From NCBI GenBank assembly GCA_039583875.1, contig CM077151.1, positions 108,022,609 through 108,086,608 on the forward strand: a DNA stretch of 64,000 nucleotides. The letters are read 5' to 3'. Position 1 is the first letter of the stretch. Each line of letters opens with the position of its first letter. Origin of the DNA: Platanthera guangdongensis (Eukaryota; Streptophyta; Magnoliopsida; Asparagales; Orchidaceae). Position numbers and translations under genes: made by a program. Below, in pieces: positions 54,831-64,000 of this stretch. Below the pieces are notes generated by a model. The model was given only the letters and a program-made list of their open reading frames with translations. It did no database searches and had not been told where the DNA came from.

Positions 54831-55974
54831 CTGTCACCACATCAGCTTGTTTGATGGCCTCCTGTTGGCAAAGATTATAGACCCTCGGTTGGGCCGGAGC
54901 ATAGTGGGATGCAGTCAACTCCACAGCCTTGCCCTTCTCTTCAAAAGTAGCTTCCGGCCTTCTCTCGGACTTTGGACGTCCGCTGCAACAGTCACGGGCA
55001 AAATGCCTCGTCTTTCCACAAGTAAAACACGCACCCGGGGTCCGACCCGTAGTAGCCCCAGAAGCGCCAGAAGGAGCTGGACCCGAAGTCCTATGCTTCT
55101 TGAAAGACCTCCGATAGCCGGCCTTTGAAGTAGTCGGCACTTTAAATTCAGATTTCCTATCACCCAAGCTTTTCTTTGCTTGCACATTCTTCATGTCCTT
55201 CTCTAAGGACCGGGCAGTATTGACCAAGGTTAAGAAACCCTGCGTCATTGGCCCCGAAAGTAGTAATCTCAACTCATCTCTCAAGCCTTCGTAGAAGTGA
55301 TTAGTCTTGCGCTCCTCATCCACGATGGTGGAGCTAGCATATCGACTTAAATGAGTGAACTCATGGAGATATTCATCCACGCTCTTCTCACCCTGAACCA
55401 GCTTCAGAAACTCATTCTCCAACGCTATCTTCTGTGTCGAAGGGAGGTATCTAGCCAAGAACAATCTCGAGAACTCCTCCATCGAGACATCACCCAGTTG
55501 CCTACCTCTCAGTAAGTGCAGCTCCAATCCTTCCCACCACATCCTCGCTTCACCGTCCAGAAGGAACGTAGCGATGGTGGTCATTTGCCACTCCTCCATC
55601 TCTGTTGCTGTCATGACTCTCTTCACCCTAGAGAGCCAGTCTTCAGCCTGAGATGGGGTTCCTAACCCCGAGAATACCGCAGGGTTAAAGCTCATTACAT
55701 GCTTAAGCTGCCTCTCGGTTGCCCTCCTTGGCACCACCGGTTCCACAACCACTTGGTCCACTCTCCTCGGCTCAGCCTCTCGAAGAGGTTCATGCTCCAT
55801 CACAGGAGCGGGCTGCTGCGTTTGCGTTGCAGGCTGCGCATTTATCACGACCAACACCGCTTCAGCCACCAATCGTATATTCTCAGCCGATAGAGGTGTT
55901 GTAGGAGCAACCTCTGGTGCACTGCTAGCCTCAGAAACTCGGCGTTCTGACGACCCAACACCACTTCTGCTCAC
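54831..55974 (-). CDS. gag: E4 Gag (intact to the intron)
   Basis: About 381 codons from ATG 55974 (MSRSGVGSSERRVSE). Residues 90-270 are the retrotransposon capsid domain (MSFNPAVFSGLGTP, AEDWLSRVKRVM, EARMWWEGLEL, LENEFLKLVQGEKSVDEYL). A basic linker follows, then a CCHC knuckle CFTCGKTRHFARDC near 316-329 for RNA binding. The protein would form the particle core and package RNA. Without splicing it ends two residues beyond the exon (384 codons in all); with splicing it continues into protease. No stops or frameshifts. The start is supported by the same N-terminus in E1. Confidence 0.93.
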
Positions 55975-56184
55975 CTATAGTAGTACAAAACACCATTAAG
56001 CGACCAAATAAATTGCAAACAGCAATTATAGGAACACGCAGGTTTCTCAAACACACGTATTTGCATTCCTAAGTGGACATTCATGGGTTCTTTTACTGTT
56101 ATAATGATGACGCACACAATGTGCTCACCACCCCTTGAAAAGAATTCGCCCACGAATTCATCTTAAGCCCGACCAAAACCAGTA
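55975..56184. other. E4 leader between PBS and gag
   Basis: About 210 nt, non-coding. The same leader is found in E1 (28956-29166), including AATTCGCCCAC and GTGCTCACCACCCC words. Confidence 0.7.
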
Positions 56185-56195
56185 GTCTGATACCA
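56185..56195 (-). other. E4 primer-binding site
   Basis: TGGTATCAGAC on the minus strand, 3 nt from the LTR at 56199. Initiator Met tRNA type, intact TGG. Confidence 0.92.
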
Positions 56196-56198
56196 AAT

Positions 56199-57636
56199 TG
56201 TAACACTCCCTATCAGTCACATAGCATATAGCAGTAGATCCAGCCGGGGCCCGACGCCGTATGCCACAGACAGACCGGGTGGTTACTCATGGAAACCATC
56301 CAACCAATCAACGTCCTACACAGAGCATTCTAGCGGAAGCAGTTTATAAAAGTTGCAATAAAGAACCCAGCATTAAAGCATGAATGTCCACTAATCCAAA
56401 ATAGGAATATATACAAATACCAACGTAAGCCTTAAGGCCTTACAAAATGTTTCACTTGATATTACTTGATTTACAAACCAAGGCACGCAGGCCGGCCATA
56501 CATGAATAAAAACAGTAAACACTTCCATTTGGGCCTTCGAGGGCCGGCTTCGCAAAAAGGGATTTAGCCCGCTATTGACCGCTTGGTCCAGCAGCACTTG
56601 CAAGCAACAAACCACCGCACGGTGGCAAAACAAGGCAACAGTCAGCAATGCTGACCAAATTATAACGATCCCGCCCCTAACTCAGGGCGGCAATGCTCCT
56701 TCCCTGCGTTTCATTAACATAAGCGAGCAATATATAACCATAATCATTTCATCACAGACGTTGGCTCGCACGGCCACACGCCCCGTGCTCTCAGGGCACA
56801 TTCTCGGTGAACTGGTCGATGTCACGTCAATTAAAGCCATAGACATTCCGGACTCACCACCGCCACTATGACGGCCAAACCTATGAGCAATTTGTCTTCT
56901 CGGCCTGGGTCACGACAATTTAAGCCATCGACCGCCGAAGACCCTAATCTATGCCAACGACAAGTGTCACGTGCCTTTAGGTCTCTTTAACCGAACGACA
57001 TAGAATGGGTACGGTTCCATCTAACCCGTGCTCACATCGCAACGACAATTTAAGCCTTTGTGCGGGTCAAACTTCCACCGAGTCCCATTTCCATCACAAT
57101 GCACATAACCCGGTTATGTTCAAGTTGGCTCTCAGGCCACCAAGTTGGCAAGATCTCGCATCCGCCAAGTTTTCTGGGTGCACCTTTGGGTTAATCCCCA
57201 AGGCTCCCTGCTGCAATCTACCGCGTAGAAAACCCGAAAAACAACCAATAGCACGGAGTCTTCTCCGGCATTAAGCAATGCAACATCACCGATCCAGAAC
57301 AACATGTCCGGGTAGGCTTTACACATCATGCCTATGTCCGTTCTCGCTTACGGACTCTAAACAACGGGGACTTCACATATCTACCCGAAGGAACGCTTCC
57401 AACTCTCCGCAAACTCGCGAGAGCAGGCTTCCTATGCAAAGAAGGAGAGCTACTCATGCTCAAGAAGAGAATCGTTACCCTAGCGTTCCTCTTTGGCGCC
57501 ATTGAAAAGTAAGCGGATGAAAAGCACCGCACTAGCTTTGCTTCCGTAGATCCGGAGTCGGCTCGCGATTCGGAGCTTCGAAGCTCCTCCAATGGCCGGA
57601 TATAGCTCCTTCTTCCTTCCTTGGCTCTCCTCTCCC
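56199..57636 (-). repeat. E4 5' LTR, inner part
   Basis: TGTAACACTCCC onward. Matches 49000-50440 closely and is cut by G2 in the CTCTCCTCTC run just before the dyad array. The remaining U3 is outside the window. Confidence 0.92.
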
Positions 57637-58843
57637 TGATGTAGGCCACTACCGCGGACACTAGACGGGTTAAGGGAAAGAAACGAACGCCACGCTCAGC
57701 CCACAATCTCTCACGCACTAGATTCAATCGCAGCGCACTCGCAAGCGTGTTATCACAGTTCACCAACGTACGGTAGCCACTCCGCGGGAAGGTCGAGCGA
57801 ACGGCGATAGGCCGAAGTTCTCCCAAGCTAAAAGGACCAATATTGGGTCCGACCGAGCGAAGGTTGTACCAAAAGAGATCTACCCAAAGTGCGGTCAAAA
57901 AATGGTAGATCTCTCCCAACAAAAAATACGGGGTTCGCCAAACCCTTTTCGGAAATAACGCGGTTAAGTTCGATGCAAAATCCAAAGGAAAACCCACGAA
58001 GAATCTAACGATTCAAATCCAACGCAAAAATTATTTCGTCCACTAGAACATCTAAAGGGAAGCACACGTGAGTGGAGAGGATCGTTACCCAAGTCGGAAT
58101 AGATGATTCCGACTACCTTTGAAGGGCCGCTCTTCCGCGGATCCACCGGAGTCGCGCCGGATGGAGAGATAGATCGTCCGCCTTGGCCGCGTCACGCCAA
58201 AGTTCAGATTTTTCGCCGTAGAAGGAAGCCGTTCCGGTCAAGCTTCACGTGGAGGGGGCTGCCGGCTATGGAAGGAGGGGGCCGGGTTGATGTGGGTGTG
58301 TGGTGGTGGCTGGCTTGGATGAGGAAGATGGGGGTGCTGGCCGAAGTTTCTAGAGGGAGAGTGGAAGAGGAAGGTGGCGGCTTGTGGAAGAAGGGAAGCA
58401 AAGAGTGCTGGCCGAAATTTTAGAGAGAGAGAGAGGGGGAGTGGGGGTGGCGGCTAGGAGTTGTAGAGAGAGAGGGAGAGGGATTTAGATAGGAAAGATT
58501 TAGGGTTTTCTTTTATCATTCAACTTAAGTTAAAACAAAGCATACATGCCTATATATAGGCTTACCAACAAGTCTTGGCTATATGTAGCCCAAAATAAAA
58601 TAAAAATAACACACAATATGGCTACATGCAGCCCACAATAAAATATCCCAAATAGCATACTAATAATAAGATAAAGTTAACTATATATTTGTATTGCACC
58701 GAGGGCGGAAATTGTAGCGCCGCTCCATACGAACACCACGACGATGCGAGTCCTTTGTTGGAGACGAAGGAGGGTCTTCCGTTAGCATGCCGTCATCAAC
58801 AACTTGGGGGCCGCCGTCCACTTGGGGGTCGTCGTCGCCACCA
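57637..58843 (-). repeat. G2 3' LTR (1,207 bp)
   Basis: TGATGTAGGCC...GTCGCCACCA on the plus strand. Between 58230 and 58490 it is rich in GGGGGTGGTGG-type and GAGAGAG runs. It includes 160 nt of coding tail at its biological start. No dyad array is seen. Confidence 0.9.
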
Positions 58844-59115
58844 ATCCTCCCCCGCTTGAAAGGACTCATCACCGATGAGTTGTCTTGAAGATACCGTCGG
58901 AGAAGAACACTATCCAAGAGAGCCACTTCTGCTTCCGGGAGCTAAGAGTCATCAGAGGCGGGGCGATCACGCCAGCGGATCAAGTAGCGGCGCACATCGC
59001 CATCAGCAGTGGGAAACACGTCATCCTGGAGAATCCTGTCTGGCAAAAAGGCGGTCCTGGCAAACCTGGGAAAAGCATTAGGCAGCAAAGGGGGAAAATC
59101 TATATCATCAACATG
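58681..59115 (-). pseudogene. pol: G2 pol C-terminus: chromodomain and tail running into the LTR
   Basis: In a frame different from upstream pol: DRILQDDVFPTADGDVRRYL and IRWRDRP form a chromodomain-like fold, then a TAG at 58942-58944 where Trp is expected (DDS-stop-LPEAEVALLD). The tail VMSPFKRGRIGGDDD reads through the PPT and 160 nt of LTR to the stop at 58681. Chromodomains target integration to marked chromatin. Confidence 0.8.
58844..58857 (-). other. G2 polypurine tract
   Basis: AAGCGGGGGAGGAT on the minus strand, abutting the LTR. Coding (K-R-G-R-I) and nearly identical to the G1 PPT. Confidence 0.92.
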
Positions 59116-62100
59116 TAGCGTACCTCCGTTGGAGACCGATGGAGAGAGCGAGCCCTTACCCCCTCAACCCCATACCCATGAGAATCTGTAGTGGAACTAA
59201 ACGGACAGGAAGATAGTTCTAGTGGCGGAGCAATATATGGCGTTAAATCCGAAACATTAAAAACAGGGGAAATACCCCAATCAGTTGGCAGTTCCAAAAG
59301 AAAAGCATTGTCACCTAACCGTTTTAAAATTCGAAAAGGGCCAGCTCGCCGATCCGCTAACTTTTTTAAGGTGCCCGTAGGCAACCGTTCAGGGATGAGA
59401 CGTACCATGACTAAATCGCCCACTTTCAAGGGAGACACTCTCTTATGTGCGTTGGCATGAACTTGATAAGACGCGTATTGAGTGGTAAGCGTTTCATTTA
59501 TGCGTTTGTGAAGATCATGGATGTGAGAGGCAAAGTCCTATGCAAATTGACTTGACTTAAACGATGGTGGTAACGGAAGCAAGTCAAGGGGCACGAGAGC
59601 TTTATAACCGTGTACGATCTCATTCGGGGACAAACCCGTGGACCTATTTTTGGAATTATTATATGCCAACTGAGCATGAGGGAGGATAAGGTCCCATGTA
59701 CCCTTGTGGTCTCCCACAAGGCATCGAAGCAAACTACCTAAACTTCTGTTCACAACTTCAGTTTGCCCATCCGTCTGCGGATGGTACGCAGAAGAGAATA
59801 GAAGTTTGGTGCCCATAATCCTCCACATGGTCTTCCAAAAATAACTAGTAAATTTCACATCCCTATCAGTAACTATAGACTTCGGAACTCCTCGATGGCC
59901 TACCACCTCTTTAAAATATAATTGTGCGACGTGTGACGCGTCGTTGGTTTTATTGCAAGCGATAAAATAAGCCATTTTAGAGAATCGATCTACAACAACT
60001 AAGATAGAGTCGTGACGTCGAAATGTGATTGGGAGGCCGAGAATGAAGTCCATGCTAACGTCTTCCCAAGGAATAGACGGAATCGGAAGAGGGGTATAAA
60101 GCCCCGCGTTAGTTTTGTTCCCCTTAGCCAGTTGGCATGCTCGGCAACTACCCACGATCTTACTAACCATGGCCTTAAGACCGGGCCAATAAAACTTGTC
60201 TTCAACTAACGTGATCGTCTTGTCACGACCAAAGTGTCCCCCTAACCCTCCACCATGCAATTCCCACACTATGAAGTGGCGTAGGGAGGAACGGGGGATG
60301 CAAAGCTTCGAATGGTTAAATAAGTAGTCGTCCCGAATGTAAAAAGAAGTAATGGTTGTCGGCGAGTCATCTTGGGTGGCGAAATAGATATCCTTAAAAT
60401 CTGGGCAGTGGACGTACTCGTCCTTAATCCTATCGAAGCCAATCACCTTTACTTCTAGCGTGGAGAGCAATAACGAAACACGACTAAGGGCGTCGGCTAC
60501 GCGGTTGAGAGTCCCCTTGAGGTGTTTGATAATGAAAGTATACTCATGTAGATAGGAGACCCATTTGGCATGTCTAGGACTAACCTTAGTTTGAGAGTTA
60601 AGAAACCTTAGCGCTTCATGATCGGATAAGATGACAAACTCCTTAGGAAGTAAATAATGCCGCCAATGTTGGAGGCAACGAATAACCGCGTAAAACTCCC
60701 GATCATAATTGGAATAATTTAATTTTGGACCTGCTAGTTTCTCACTGAAATACCCCACAGGGTGGCCTTCCTGACTCAACACTCCACCAATTCCCACTCT
60801 AGACGCATCACATGACAACTCGAAAACCTTGGTAAAATCCGGTAGTCGCAAAAGGGGGGCTTCCGACATGCGCGATTTAATTAATTGGAACGCCGCAGCG
60901 GCTGAGTTCGTCCATGTAAATTCGCCTTTTTTCATGCACTCGGTAATAGGGGCCATAATGCTACTAAAATTCTTAATAAATCGCCGATAAAATGTAGCGA
61001 GCCCGTGAAAACTCCTAACATCCCGAATGTTGGCGGGCTCGGGCCAATCTCTAATGGCTTGCACTTTCCTGGGGTCTACGTGGATCCCCTCCGAACTCAC
61101 AATATAACCGAGGAACTCAACCGATATCACATGGAAGGTACACTTCTTAATGTTCACGAATAATTTTTCCAATCTCAGCGTGGTAAGGATGGTTCTTAAA
61201 TGTGACTCATGATCAATCGTGGAGGTGCTAAATACCAAGATATCGTCAAAATATACCACGATGAATTTTCCCATATAGGGTTGGAAGACGTGGGTCATCA
61301 TCCTCGAAAACGTGCTCGGTGCATTGGAAAGTCCAAACGGCATAACTAACCACTCGTAGAGCCCTTCCTTAGACTTAAAGGCGGTTTTCCACTCGTCACC
61401 TTCCCTAATTCGGATCTGATGGTAGCCACTCCTAAGATCCAATTTCGAAAAAATCGTGGCACCGGCTAACATGTCCAATAAATCATCCAAGCGAGGGATG
61501 GGAAAGCGATATTTAATGGAGATTTTATTAATAGCTCTACTATCCACACACATCCTCCAAGAGCCGTCCTTCTTGGGGGCAAGTAAGGCGGGCACGGCAC
61601 ACGGGCTCTTGCTGTGGTGGATAAAACCCTTTTGCAATAAATCCGAGATCTGGGTTTGCAACTCTAAGTGCGCGGAGGGGTTTAGCCGATAATGCGGGAG
61701 GTTGGGCAATGAAGAGCCCGGAATGAAATCAATGGCATGTTGGATTTCCCGCAACGGGGGTAATTCAGCCGGTAGCTCTTCCGGGTACACATCCACAAAC
61801 TCTTCTAGGAGTTTTCTCAACGCCGACGACAAGTCCTCAAAAGGGGCTGCGTCTTCCTTAACTTGTAGGCACACTAAGACATAGAGGACCCCATCTACAA
61901 GGGTAGTACGCTTCAAATCTTGCCTCCCTATCAGGCTCAACGTCTTCTTCTCGACCGGGACGACCGTATCCTTCGAGGGGGCCGAAGGATCTTTCGGCGG
62001 GGCGGGTTTTAAGAGGATGGTTCGGCCATTAAATTTAAACTCGTAAGTGTTGGCCCGACCAAAGTGGGTGACGTCATGATCGTACAACCAAGGGCGACCC

Positions 62101-63596
62101 AACAAGACGTGGCACGCATCCATAGGGATGACGTCACACCAAATCTGCTCAGAATAAGCTTTGATGGTAAGGGGTACCAAGCATCGCTTCGTCACAGGGA
62201 GGGACGACTTGTCTACCCATGCCACTTTATAAGGGTGAGGGTGTGGCTCGGCAACAAGAGACATTCGTCTCACCGCGGCTTCAGAAATTACGTTCATGCA
62301 ACTACCGCTATCGATGATCAACCTACACCATTTTTCACCACTCTTAAAATTCAACGTGAAAATGTTCGTCCTATTCCAATCGTCTAACGCTCGAGGGGTC
62401 GTCAGGATACACCTCATAACCATCATACGGGGGTCATCCTCCATATCACTAGGCACTCCGTCCGACTCGCTCTCCTCGCCCGCCTCGTAAGTTATGTCGT
62501 CGGCCCCACCAGCGGAATCTAACAGGGCTAATGGTCTGGGTGTAGTAGGACAATCACTAGCATAGTGCCCTTGGACCCCGCAAGCGTAACAGGTGACATT
62601 CGTTCTGTTGACCCGACCCACCGGGACTCTCTCACCAGAGGGGTTTCTATCATTCCTAGCCGTAACGACTATGGAGGTCGAGTCGGGGGACTGATACTTT
62701 CCTTTAGCCTTATAGGTGGCGGTGGGAGGCGGCCCTAAAATGGACTTTCCTTTTTGGAACGAGCGAGACTTGCCCTTAAGCGCGTTGTGCTGCTCAATAT
62801 CTAAGGCAGCGTTGAAAGTGGTGTGCAAATCGGTGTGACCATGACGCAGAAGCATTCCTTGGATGTCGGGGTTTAGTCCCTTACGGAACCTGGAGAGGGT
62901 GACCTCGGGCATCTCTCTCACGTCACACCTAACCATCATGTCCTTCAGCAAACTCATATACTCAGACACCGACCTAGTCCCTTGCTTAAGGGTGGCTAAA
63001 TCATCGAACATTTGTGTCCGATGGTAAGTAGGGACGTACTGTTCCGTTAGCCTAGCCTTCATTGCATCCCAGCCTATGGGCAACGCTCCGTTCTCGACCC
63101 TCATACGCCGCTCCTCATTCAGCCAAAATATCTTAGCGCGCCCTAGCAACTTCATTCTCGCTACTCGCACCTTATCCGCGTCGTTCAGAGTATACCACTC
63201 GAAATAACATTCGATCTCCATGATCCAGTCCTGGAACACTTGGGGATCTCCTAAACCATCGTAGGATGGTGGCTTGACTCGGACAGCCCGAGTAAGGTCA
63301 AACTCGTACGGTGCTCGTGGGGCATTCTCATTAGGAGGGTGGGGGTAAGGGTTGTGATGCTCTCCCACCCGTGGGTGAGCGGGTTGATTACGGGGTGCCC
63401 CGTGTGGTAACCCCAGTCCGTGAAGTGCTTCCCTAATGGTCGTCAACTGCTCCGTGAAATCCTGACGGAGCTCCTCAATCTCTGTGAGGGGACGACCCTC
63501 ACCCCGGTCATCATCCATATTAGACGACGAAGGAGGATATTCCGTACCGAGCCTAGTACGCATGCAAATGGAAGACAACAGGTTCAGACAGACCAA
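59100..63596 (-). pseudogene. gag-pol: G2 gag-pol polyprotein (one stop)
   Basis: A single frame of about 1,498 codons has one TAG at 59538-59540. The first 1,352 codons: Gag capsid (residues 110-275; VFQDWIMEIECYFEW, KIFWLNEERR), CCHC CYACGVQGHYASDC (336-349), protease IIDSGSCMNVI (429), RT (640-830; WRMCVDSRAIN, catalytic VVYFDDILVF at 780-789), RNase H (LSCDASRVGIGG 928, DREFYAV 965, LSDHEAL 990), integrase zinc site (1114-1154; CRACQ) and DDE (SMDFI 1183, VTDRDVKF 1245, GQTEVVN 1280). After the stop come the integrase C-terminus (VGDLVMVRLIPERLPTG) and a linker. Met 27 (MDDDRGEG) is a likelier start than the listed first Met. All catalytic residues are present. Confidence 0.95.
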
Positions 63597-63846
63597 AGAA
63601 GGAATTAATCCCGCTTAATGCCTATAGGAAAATAAAATGTTTTTTGATTTTCTTGCAGAAAATAAAAAGAGGATTATTAAAAAATTTATTTTGATTTTTT
63701 TGGCTGAAAATTAAGAAAACTACGCCGCTATTGGCAGACCAAAGATAATTTTTTTTGAGATTTTTTTGTGACAACTAACGCGCAAACACAAGTGCAGGTT
63801 AACGTGCTAAAAGAGGGGAGGGTGTAAATTAAAAAATTGACAAGAA
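63597..63846. other. G2 leader
   Basis: AT-rich 250-nt untranslated leader between PBS and gag, with no features beyond T- and A-runs. Confidence 0.7.
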
Positions 63847-63862
63847 CCTCGCTTTGATACCA
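63847..63862 (-). other. G2 primer-binding site
   Basis: TGGTATCAAAGCGAGG on the minus strand, 5 nt from the LTR. Resembles the initiator-Met class but diverges after ATCA. Confidence 0.9.
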
Positions 63863-63867
63863 AAATT

Positions 63868-64000
63868 TGATGTAGGCCACTACCGCGGACACTAGACGAG
63901 TTAAGGGAAAGAAACGAACGCCACGCTCAGCCCACAATCTCTCACGCACTAAATTCAATCGCAGCGCACTCGCAAGCGTGTTATCACAGTTCACCAACGT
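63868..64000 (-). repeat. G2 5' LTR, first 133 bp in view
   Basis: Matches 57637-57769 with two differences. Confidence 0.95.

Larger units (their letters stand above)
49000..57636 (-). mobile_element. E4: Tekay/Del-like gypsy element, best-preserved copy
   Basis: 3' LTR 49000-51309, interior 51310-56198, 5' LTR 56199-57636 and cut there by G2. Same family group as E1 (LTR starts TGTAACAC and shared U3 array) but with a shorter LTR (2,310 bp). Gag is intact to the intron. Pol has about two stops and one frameshift, all within RT. The probable left TSD is ATATC (48995-48999). Confidence 0.93.
57637..64000 (-). mobile_element. G2: nearly intact chromovirus-type gypsy element
   Basis: 3' LTR 57637-58843, PPT, chromodomain, pol-gag, PBS 63847-63862 and the first 133 bp of the 5' LTR (63868-64000). 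The two LTR segments in view differ at two of 133 sites, both G/A. The LTR termini, PBS, PPT and Gag motif match G1, so G2 represents the autonomous family for G1. Lesions seen: two stops and one frameshift in about 4.7 kb. Confidence 0.95.

Noticed and set aside
58103..58423. 106-codon frame in the G2 LTR
   Set aside because: Translation of G-rich low-complexity LTR sequence with no motif.

Overview
This window is nuclear DNA of a flowering plant, made almost entirely of LTR retrotransposons. The evidence is repeated long terminal repeats (LTRs), tRNA primer-binding sites (PBS), polypurine tracts (PPT), 5-bp target-site duplications (TSD) and Ty1/copia and Ty3/gypsy gag-pol coding sequence in various states of decay, together with plant-type introns and TATA boxes. 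I found no convincing intact host gene, tRNA or rRNA gene. The species cannot be named from this sequence. The density and nesting suggest a pericentromeric or other gene-poor region.

Layout. 1-3463: C1, the 5' part of a minus-strand SIRE/Maximus-like copia element. 3139-5263: a 1,061-bp tandem duplication. 4841-6891: S1, a small complete non-autonomous LTR element with TSD GTTAC. 7306-12572: G1, a plus-strand gag-only gypsy element with a very long extra reading frame. 12573-20272: T1, the 3' half of a plus-strand Tat/Retand-lineage gypsy element (RNase H, second RNase H, integrase, tandem repeats, two antisense genes, LTR). 20276-20860: an array of perfect 20-bp palindromes. 20861-22247 plus 36397-37085: one older locus that was split by E1. 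22248-36391: E1, a minus-strand Tekay/Del-like gypsy element with TSD TGGTA, itself split by C2 (30050-34835, a young copia element with TSD CGCAG and no gag).

From 37086 to the right edge there is a four-deep nest. E2 (minus, 37086-44283) is cut at the start of gag by E3 (plus, 44284-48999). E3 is cut early in pol by E4 (minus, 49000-57636). E4 is cut inside its 5' LTR by G2 (minus, 57637 to beyond 64000). G2 is a nearly intact chromovirus and the probable autonomous relative of G1. The missing halves of E2, E3, E4 and G2 should lie to the right of the window in reverse order.

The most interesting signals are these. (1) Three of the Tekay/Del-like elements (E2, E3, E4) carry a 71-79 nt spliceosomal-type intron exactly between gag and protease, and E1 carries the same intron with a destroyed acceptor. 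Unspliced RNA would end Gag, and spliced RNA would fuse Gag to Pol. (2) The U3 parts of E1-E4 carry arrays of short CpG-rich inverted repeats whose outer arm bases co-vary. Arrays of similar design but different sequence sit in the U3 of unrelated C1, C2 and T1. (3) G1 fuses a gag domain to about 700 codons of unrecognised, almost uninterrupted sequence. (4) T1 carries two antisense transcription units with TATA boxes, introns and poly(A) signals.
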